A DNA stretch of 20,017 nucleotides from Syntrophaceae bacterium UBA2210 (GTDB taxonomy: Bacteria; Desulfobacterota; Syntrophia; Syntrophales; UBA2210): contig DCUQ01000003.1 of the NCBI GenBank assembly GCA_002327865.1, positions 1-20,017 on the forward strand, in the 5' to 3' direction. Shown one piece after another: positions 14,641-20,017 of this stretch; position 1 is the stretch's first letter; each line of letters opens with the position of its first letter. Below the pieces are notes generated by a model. That model searched no databases. It saw only the letters and a list, made by a program, of their open reading frames with translations, and was not told the origin of the DNA. Both the position numbers and the translations under genes were made by a program.

Positions 14641-15555
14641 ATGGATAGAAAAGAACCCGACATTGATTCGAGGGAGTTGGACGAGTGTATTGAAGAAGAC
14701 ACACTTGATCTTGAGTCGGTTAGAAAATCCAGGGGACTTACTTTAGAAGACATATCCCGCTCTACGAGGGTGAGCTATTCAAATCTGAAGGCTATCGAAG
14801 AGCAGGCGTTCGAGCTGCTTCCGGAACCCATATATGCCAGAGCTTTCATACGCGCATATGCCGATGCCATCGATATCGATGGCAAAGAAATTCTGTCGCT
14901 TTATGGCAGATATCTGAAAGGTCGGGAAGAAGGCGAAGACAAAAATGAAATACTGAAAAAACTCGCGGGGAGAAAACGCCGCACAGGATTATGGATCTGG
15001 CTGATAATCATATCGTGTCTGCTAGTACTCGCGGGGGTTTTTTCCCTGTATCAGCGAGATAAAGATAATAAATCTAAAGAGAACAGGCTTTCAACCGTCG
15101 AAGAGGCCTACAGTCCCTCCGAAAGTGTACCGGCAGCAGATGTAAACAGCGGCCACACCGGCGAGAGCAGTCCATCTGCTGCGGATGGTTCAAACACGGC
15201 GGATGCCGTGGAAGCCCCGGACCGGAATGCCGTTGGAAACATACAGCCGGCAAATGAAAATGAACAAAAGCAGGAAGCCGGTAATGCCGACGAGGCTGCA
15301 GGAGGTGAATATGGGCCGTATAAACTTACAATACAGGCGTCGGAAGTAACCTGGATAAGGATAACCAAAGATAACGGACCGTCATTTGAAGTTTTGTTGA
15401 GACCGGGGGATATTATCACGGAAGAGACTTCGGAGGAGTTCGGGTTGATTATAGGTAATGCCGCAGGTGTGAACATCCTTTTTAACGGGAGGCCGGTTAA
15501 TCTTACGGGGAAACATGGGGAAGTGGTTCACATGACACTGCCCGCCGGCGGATGA
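14641..15555 (+). CDS. rodZ: RodZ-like helix-turn-helix membrane protein
   Basis: Protein of 304 residues with RodZ layout. A cytoplasmic helix-turn-helix domain of the HTH_25 type lies at about 23-92 (LESVRKSRGLTLEDISRSTR, then LPEPIYARAFIRAYADAIDID). It is followed by a basic stretch and one membrane segment at 116-137, a low-complexity Ser/Ala/Asn/Glu-rich linker (about 145-222), and a C-terminal periplasmic DUF4115 domain (about 226-303, beginning YKLTIQASEVTWIRI). RodZ links MreB to the cell-wall elongation machinery. The first 20 residues are acidic and not typical of the family. The ribosome binding site before ATG 14641 is weak. Placement before a Tat gene suggests an envelope-related cluster. 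Confidence 0.88.
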   Translation: MDRKEPDIDSRELDECIEEDTLDLESVRKSRGLTLEDISRSTRVSYSNLKAIEEQAFELLPEPIYARAFIRAYADAIDIDGKEILSLYGRYLKGREEGEDKNEILKKLAGRKRRTGLWIWLIIISCLLVLAGVFSLYQRDKDNKSKENRLSTVEEAYSPSESVPAADVNSGHTGESSPSAADGSNTADAVEAPDRNAVGNIQPANENEQKQEAGNADEAAGGEYGPYKLTIQASEVTWIRITKDNGPSFEVLLRPGDIITEETSEEFGLIIGNAAGVNILFNGRPVNLTGKHGEVVHMTLPAGG

Positions 15556-15691
15556 AACAGGCGTTGACAAAAACAACCGTATAATCTAGTCTCTTGGGCG
15601 GGAAAAAATCGAAAGACGAAATTCCGCAGAAGTTTTAAAATAAAAAATGATAAACGGGGGTAAATACCCTGTATTAAGAGGTGGAGGAAAT

Positions 15692-15883
15692 ATGTTCGGA
15701 ATAGGTATGCCTGAGTTATTGATTATACTGGTGATCATATTGATTATTTTTGGGGCCGGTAAACTTCCTGAAATAGGGGGGGCAATAGGGAAAGGTATCA
15801 GGAATTTCAAGAAATCTTTCCAGGATCAGGATGATGTGGAGGGCGCCGAGGATACCAAGAAGATCAATAATGATAAAAAATAG
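15692..15883 (+). CDS. tatA: TatA/E-type twin-arginine translocase subunit
   Basis: Protein of 63 residues with a short membrane helix ([20 protein letters not shown]), the conserved [17 protein letters not shown] hinge and amphipathic helix, and an acidic and lysine-rich tail. TatA forms the pore for folded proteins at the inner membrane together with TatC, which is not in this window. GGAGG (15683-15687) four bases before ATG 15692 sets the start; the frame is open back to 15647 without support. The gene stands alone, 136 bp after the RodZ-like gene. TatA and TatE paralogues cannot be separated from sequence this short. Confidence 0.93.
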   Translation: MFGIGMPELLIILVIILIIFGAGKLPEIGGAIGKGIRNFKKSFQDQDDVEGAEDTKKINNDKK

Positions 15884-16125
15884 GCTGCCCGAAACCGGCA
15901 TGTCGCGTAGTAGTTCGCCATGCCGCGATTCCTGACGTAATCGGGCTGATACAGTTGAAATTGAAGGGTGAAATAGTGTGACGGTGGCGTTTTAGTGGAG
16001 GTAAACGAGAACCCTCTACCAGGCATACATCCAAACGGTGTAATCCTCCCTTTCCCTGACAGCCTTCGGCCGACATTCTTTTTGCGTGAATTGTCATAAA
16101 AACAAATGCCGGCACAACAAATCCC

Positions 16126-16551
16126 TTAGAAGGGAACATCGTCTTCGGGAATCTCGAATCCCGCGGGAGGATATTTTCCATTGCTGACCCTTTCCGTCTG
16201 CCTGCCCGACTCATAGGAACTCTGCTCTTTCCTTTCCAGCATCTGCATATTGGAGGCAATGATCTCTGTCGTATAGCGCTTGTTCCCGTCCTTGTCATCC
16301 CAGGTTCTTGTTTGCAGCCGACCTTCTATATAAACCAGTCTGCCTTTCGCCAGGTAATTACCACATATCTCCGCCAGTTTTCTAAACGTAACGATTCTGT
16401 GCCACTCCGTCTTCTGGATTTTTTCTCCGTTCTTGTCCTTCCATTGCTCATCGGTAGCCAGGTTGAAATTGGTTACCATAGTACCGTCCTGGGTGTATCG
16501 TACTTCCGGGTCAGATCCCAGTCTTCCGATCAATATAACCTTGTTAACCAT
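16126..16551 (-). CDS. ssb: Single-stranded DNA-binding protein
   Basis: Protein of 141 residues. The OB fold occupies about 1-105, opening [20 protein letters not shown], with [19 protein letters not shown] and [19 protein letters not shown]. It is followed by a short Ser/Gln/Arg-rich linker. The C-terminal tip EDDVPF is the acidic peptide that binds repair and replication partners. The length is short compared with the E. coli protein because the linker is brief. AAGGAG precedes ATG 16551 by six bases. A good sigma-70 promoter lies just upstream. It serves replication and repair as a housekeeping gene. Confidence 0.96.
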   Translation of the reverse strand: MVNKVILIGRLGSDPEVRYTQDGTMVTNFNLATDEQWKDKNGEKIQKTEWHRIVTFRKLAEICGNYLAKGRLVYIEGRLQTRTWDDKDGNKRYTTEIIASNMQMLERKEQSSYESGRQTERVSNGKYPPAGFEIPEDDVPF

Positions 16552-16602
16552 TTGTCTCTCCTTGCGGTTGCTTTGTTTTTTGTATCAGACAGCACGCCGC
16601 AA

Positions 16603-16631
16603 ATTGTATTGCTGAACGGCACCACTGTCAA
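16603..16631 (-). promoter_or_regulatory. Sigma-70-type promoter for ssb
   Basis: On the minus strand, TTGACA (16631-16626) and TACAAT (16608-16603) are separated by exactly 17 bases, placing initiation roughly 45-50 bases before the ssb ATG. Upstream of the -35 box is a run of TTAA repeats (16632-16646) that could act as an A/T-rich UP element. Confidence 0.65.
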
Positions 16632-16686
16632 TTAATTAATTAATTATTTGTGGTCTTATGGTAGCATGCGGATTACATATTATCCA

Positions 16687-16715
16687 TTGACTTCATTTGT
16701 ATTATTAAGTACAAA
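16687..16715 (+). promoter_or_regulatory. Possible promoter for uppP
   Basis: TTGACT (16687-16692) is followed after 17 bases by TACAAA (16710-16715), a partial match to the -10 consensus. It lies about 85 bp before the uppP start and is divergent from the ssb promoter. The -10 match is weak, so this is a candidate only. Confidence 0.3.
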
Positions 16716-16798
16716 AATTGCGCGTGTCGGGCACTTGTTCCGGATGAATTACAGGACTGCGGTGATCGTCATACTATTTCTCGAGGAAGGGAAAATCT

Positions 16799-17611
16799 TT
16801 GAATATCTGGGAAGGTATCCTGCTTGGAGTCATACAGGGATTGACGGAATTTCTTCCGGTGAGCAGTTCCGGTCATTTGGTGATAGCACAAAGTTTTATC
16901 GATGGGTTTGAACAGCCGGGGGTATTATTCGACGTTATGCTGCATTTCGGGACACTCCTGGCGGTTCTGGTTTTTTTGAGAAAGGAAGTTTTTGATATCC
17001 TGATTTCACTTGCCCCGGCAGGATGGTCTAAAGGCGCTGCAAGCGGTTGCCGCGGTACGGGAAGAAAAATGGCCCTTTATATTATCGTTGGGACGGTATT
17101 GACCGGGATTATCGGTTTGTCATTCGAAGAGAGGATACATCGCCTTTTTACATCCATAACGACAGTTTCCTGTATGTTGCTTGTCACCGGGTTTTTGCTG
17201 TTTATATCCGACAGATTCCAGGGCTGGAGGACGGAGAAACACATGAATATTACCGACAGTGTGGTAATTGGAATCGTTCAGGGAATTTCGCTCATCCCGG
17301 GAATATCAAGATCCGGTTCGACGATAGCCTTCGGTATTTTCAGGGGGCTGGATGGTCAGACAGCCGCGAGATTTTCGTTTCTGCTCTCCATCCCTGCAAT
17401 ATTGGGCGCTGTTGTCCTTGAATCACGGTATATAGGAATGATACCCTTCGATCATGCGGCGACATATATTACAGGAATGATTGTTGCCGCCGTAACCGGT
17501 TTTATGACACTGAAGCTGCTGCTTTTTGTAATCGGAAAACATAAATTGAGTATCTTTGCATACTACTGTTGGATTGCCGGAATTTCCACATTGATTATGA
17601 AGATAATTTAA
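16799..17611 (+). CDS. uppP: Undecaprenyl-diphosphatase (UppP/BacA family)
   Basis: Integral membrane protein of 270 residues that recycles undecaprenyl diphosphate to the monophosphate carrier for cell-wall synthesis. Both family motifs are present: QGLTEFLPVSSSGHL (13-27, with E17 and H26) and PGISRSGST, with the active-site Arg. Around seven or eight hydrophobic segments follow one another, ending KLLLFVIGKHKLSIFAYYCW. The start is TTG 16799, with a purine-rich AGGAAGGGA stretch ahead of it; no ATG precedes the conserved N-terminal IWEGILLGVIQG. ftsK follows after 30 bp. Confidence 0.95.
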   Translation: MNIWEGILLGVIQGLTEFLPVSSSGHLVIAQSFIDGFEQPGVLFDVMLHFGTLLAVLVFLRKEVFDILISLAPAGWSKGAASGCRGTGRKMALYIIVGTVLTGIIGLSFEERIHRLFTSITTVSCMLLVTGFLLFISDRFQGWRTEKHMNITDSVVIGIVQGISLIPGISRSGSTIAFGIFRGLDGQTAARFSFLLSIPAILGAVVLESRYIGMIPFDHAATYITGMIVAAVTGFMTLKLLLFVIGKHKLSIFAYYCWIAGISTLIMKII

Positions 17612-17641
17612 ATTATTCTTTTCAATCATCGGAGGGTCGAT

Positions 17642-19858
17642 TTGGGCAAACAAGATACAGTCAGAGAAAACAGAAGAATAAAGGAAATAACAGGCGTTGT
17701 CTTCCTCGCTCTTGCCGCCTTTATATTCCTGTGTCTTCTTTCCTATAATTCTCACGACCCTTCTCTTACGAATTATGTGGCCGGCAAGGTCGTGGTGGAC
17801 AATTACGGAGGTCTTGTAGGTTCTTATCTCTCCGACGGTATGCTCAGGGTTTTCGGCATAACGGCATACCTTTTCCCGACATTGTTTGTCCTTCTCTCTT
17901 TCAAACTGTTCCTCGGTAGAAAGTTCAGAATGGTATTTTCTCCTGCCTTCGGCTTTGCAGGTCTTATATTCGCCATATCGGCACTTCTATCCGCGAGATA
18001 TGGTGTTCTCTCTTTCTCGGGCACAGGGCTTAACTCAGGAGGCCTTCTCGGGAAATCTTTGCTGAAGGTGTTATATTCCTACTTGAATCACATGGGTGCC
18101 AACATTGTTCTGATCGTTATCCTTCTGGTATCTTTGATGCTTACGCTCGATGTTTCGCTTGTGACGATTGTTAGAAGAATGGCGATATTGCTTTCGAGTA
18201 CGCTGTTGAGATTCAAGACATTCGTTGTGGTGGTTATAGGAAGATTGAAAAGAAAAAAGTCCGCCGTAAGACAGAAAAAACCCCGGGTACCGGTAAATAT
18301 TCCTGTCATCTCCGACGAGGCGGCGCAGCAGGAAGAAAAGAAAAAGGATGAGCAAACCGCCTTCGAGTTTTTGAAGCAGGAAGGAACTTTCGCGCTTCCC
18401 TCCTTGGACCTTCTCGACAAAGTGGAAGTCAGGAATACTCGAATGAAGCGGGAGAGCCTCATCATGAATTCCCGTATCCTCGAGAAAAAACTGGCCGATT
18501 TCGGTGTGGATGGCAGTGTAACTGAGGTGAAACCCGGCCCCGTCGTCACCATGTACGAACTCGAACCTGCGGCAGGTGTAAAGATAAACAAGATAACCAA
18601 CCTTTCGGATGATCTCGCACTGGCGTTAAAGGCGCAGAGTATCAGGATATTGGCTCCTATCCCAGGTAAGGCGGCGATCGGTATTGAAATACCCAACCAG
18701 GAGAGAGAATCGGTGTACCTCAGGGATGTTCTCGAAAGTGAGGAATTTCTGGAATCGAAATATGTTTTGCCGATAGCGCTCGGGAAAAATATCCTGGGGA
18801 AAGCGGTCATAACCGATCTGGTCAAAATGCCGCATCTCCTCATCGCGGGAACAACCGGTTCGGGTAAGAGTGTATCTCTCAACGCCATGATATGCAGTAT
18901 CCTGTTCAAGGCAACCCCGGACAAAGTTAAATTTATGATGATCGATCCGAAAAGGCTTGAACTGTCGGGATATGAAGGGATACCGCATCTTCTTCACCCG
19001 GTGGTAACCAACCCCAAGGAAGCCTCGAAGGTATTGCAGTGGACAGTCGAAGAGATGGAAAGACGGTATGCCGTAATAGCCGGAATGGGTGTAAAGAGTA
19101 TCGAGCGGTATAACAGGCTGGTAGAGAAGGAACAAAGCGAGGTTAAAAAACAGATATTGTCGGGTCTTGCTCCGGCTTCCGGGGAAGATTCCGCGACAAC
19201 CCCCGAACATCTGCCCTACATTATTGTTGTTATAGATGAACTTGCCGACCTGATGATGGTGGCACAAAGGAGCGTCGAGACATCGCTTGCCAGGCTCGCG
19301 CAGATGGCACGGGCGGCTGGCATACATCTCATTCTGGCAACACAAAGGCCCTCCGTCGATGTCATTACCGGCATAATAAAGGCTAATTTTCCCACGCGCA
19401 TATCATTCCAGGTATCGTCGAAAGTCGACTCGAGAACAATACTCGACCAGCTCGGTGCCGAAAAACTCCTCGGAGCCGGGGATATGCTTTTTATCCCGCC
19501 GGGCACATCGAAACTGATTCGCATTCATGGAGCTTTTGTCTCCGACAGAGAGATTACAAAGATTGTCGGTTTTGTCGCGAAGCAGGGGAAACCCTTCTAT
19601 GACGAATCGATATCCAATTATACCCCGGAATCACAGGACAGCGCGAAAGCCGGGGAAGAGTTTGATGAAAAATATGATGAGGCGGTCGAACTGGTTACCG
19701 ATCTGGGGCAGGCATCCATCTCTCTGGTCCAGCGGTATTTGAAGATAGGATATAACAGGGCTGCCCGTATTGTGGAAAGAATGGAGGCGGAAGGCGTTGT
19801 AGGCCCCTCGGACGGCGCCAAACCCCGCAAGATATTAGCAGGCAAACTTCCCCGATAA
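17642..19858 (+). CDS. ftsK: FtsK/SpoIIIE DNA translocase
   Basis: Protein of 738 residues that couples chromosome segregation to division. The N-terminal membrane part (about 1-195) has four hydrophobic segments, starting with [21 protein letters not shown] short linker rich in Lys, Gln and Glu follows. The alpha-beta motor domain has Walker A GTTGSGKS (403-410, K409) and Walker [12 protein letters not shown] (D532, E533), with [20 protein letters not shown] further on. The C-terminal gamma winged-helix domain (about 675-738) includes [20 protein letters not shown] and recognises KOPS-type polar sequences in studied homologues. It starts with TTG 17642, preceded by GGAGGG. The linker is much shorter than in the 1,329-residue E. 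coli protein, as in many bacteria. rimO starts one base after the stop. Confidence 0.96.
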   Translation: MGKQDTVRENRRIKEITGVVFLALAAFIFLCLLSYNSHDPSLTNYVAGKVVVDNYGGLVGSYLSDGMLRVFGITAYLFPTLFVLLSFKLFLGRKFRMVFSPAFGFAGLIFAISALLSARYGVLSFSGTGLNSGGLLGKSLLKVLYSYLNHMGANIVLIVILLVSLMLTLDVSLVTIVRRMAILLSSTLLRFKTFVVVVIGRLKRKKSAVRQKKPRVPVNIPVISDEAAQQEEKKKDEQTAFEFLKQEGTFALPSLDLLDKVEVRNTRMKRESLIMNSRILEKKLADFGVDGSVTEVKPGPVVTMYELEPAAGVKINKITNLSDDLALALKAQSIRILAPIPGKAAIGIEIPNQERESVYLRDVLESEEFLESKYVLPIALGKNILGKAVITDLVKMPHLLIAGTTGSGKSVSLNAMICSILFKATPDKVKFMMIDPKRLELSGYEGIPHLLHPVVTNPKEASKVLQWTVEEMERRYAVIAGMGVKSIERYNRLVEKEQSEVKKQILSGLAPASGEDSATTPEHLPYIIVVIDELADLMMVAQRSVETSLARLAQMARAAGIHLILATQRPSVDVITGIIKANFPTRISFQVSSKVDSRTILDQLGAEKLLGAGDMLFIPPGTSKLIRIHGAFVSDREITKIVGFVAKQGKPFYDESISNYTPESQDSAKAGEEFDEKYDEAVELVTDLGQASISLVQRYLKIGYNRAARIVERMEAEGVVGPSDGAKPRKILAGKLPR

Positions 19859-19859
19859 A

Positions 19860-20017
19860 TTGAAAAAGAAAGTTCATATCATAAGCCTGGGATGTCCCAA
19901 AAATCTCATAGATTCGGAAGTAATGGCCGCGATTCTGGCCGAAGGCGGTTATGAGATTGTTCCTCTTCCCGAAGACGCGGATATAATAATTATCAATACC
20001 TGCGCTTTTATCCTTCC
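19860..20017 (+). CDS. rimO: Ribosomal protein S12 methylthiotransferase, 5' part only
   Basis: Only the first 52 codons lie in the window. The sequence opens [20 protein letters not shown], the RimO signature in which C12 and C48 (in INTCAF) are two of the three ligands of the auxiliary iron-sulfur cluster of the N-terminal methylthiotransferase domain. RimO methylthiolates an Asp of ribosomal protein S12 by radical SAM chemistry. The start is read as TTG 19860, one base after the ftsK TAA, so translation is probably coupled to ftsK. No strong ribosome binding site is visible. The radical SAM CxxxCxxC motif and the TRAM domain would lie beyond the window end. Confidence 0.93.
   Translation, partial: MKKKVHIISLGCPKNLIDSEVMAAILAEGGYEIVPLPEDADIIIINTCAFIL

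Noticed and set aside
15564..15585. Perfect TTGACA and TATAAT boxes ahead of tatA
   Set aside because: They are separated by only 10 bases, too short for a sigma-70 promoter (about 17), so the pair is probably coincidental.
15897..15924. Hairpin GGCATG/CATGCC just after tatA as a terminator
   Set aside because: The stem is only 6 bp with a 16-nt loop and no T-run follows.
15995..16092. Short frame from GTG after GTGGAGG-like sequence between tatA and ssb
   Set aside because: Only about 31 codons, overlapping nothing conserved, and the purine-rich stretch overlaps the GTG itself, so there is no proper spacing for a ribosome binding site.

Overview
The window looks like one chromosomal segment of a Gram-negative bacterium of moderate GC content. 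It encodes a lipoprotein, a RodZ-like envelope protein, a TatA translocase subunit, an undecaprenyl-diphosphatase and a long FtsK. An orphan acyl-CoA dehydrogenase and many short dispersed palindromic repeats in the intergenic gaps recall environmental anaerobes of the Desulfobacterota or Nitrospirota type. That placement is an inference from gene content, not a sequence match. Most genes are housekeeping genes on both strands in short operons. I see no tRNA, rRNA, CRISPR array or recognisable transposase gene.

Left end (1-1104): an AT-richer, gene-poor stretch. It holds a small HNH nuclease on the minus strand, a 190-bp element bounded by near-perfect inverted repeats (REPIN or MITE-like), and a short possible coding remnant just upstream of the helicase. 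Next come a complete DinG/XPD-type iron-sulfur helicase (about 1123-2952), a three-copy 118-bp tandem repeat (2972-3300), and an acyl-CoA dehydrogenase (3399-4646). That last gene converges with a NUDT19-like Nudix hydrolase across a probable terminator.

Middle (5563-11812): an intergenic mosaic of hairpin repeats and an 8-bp tandem array lies next to the 3' end of a RumA/RlmD-type rRNA m5U methyltransferase gene. Divergent from it is a TraB/PrgY-family membrane protein gene, followed by a zinc-ribbon rhomboid protease, a small DUF3568-like lipoprotein, and a LOG-fold (TIGR00725-like) protein. The LOG-fold gene overlaps by 4 nt a double-length ThyX (flavin-dependent thymidylate synthase).

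Right (11842-20017): on the minus strand lie a secreted ankyrin-repeat protein, a fucosyltransferase-like gene whose 5' end runs into a dispersed repeat and is probably truncated, and an inositol-monophosphatase family gene. On the plus strand are RodZ-like and TatA genes. ssb lies on the minus strand behind a good sigma-70-type promoter. A plus-strand run uppP-ftsK-rimO follows, all three apparently using TTG start codons; rimO is cut by the window end.

I do not see a convincing new multi-gene system. The points most worth following are: (i) the tandem ThyX, whose two halves have lost complementary parts of the ThyX signature, suggesting a composite active site; (ii) a dispersed 117-119-bp element at two loci that supplies a stop codon, a ribosome binding site and a start codon to neighbouring genes and appears to have truncated one; and (iii) the REPIN-like and 118-bp repeat families. 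Function calls rest on motifs read by eye.
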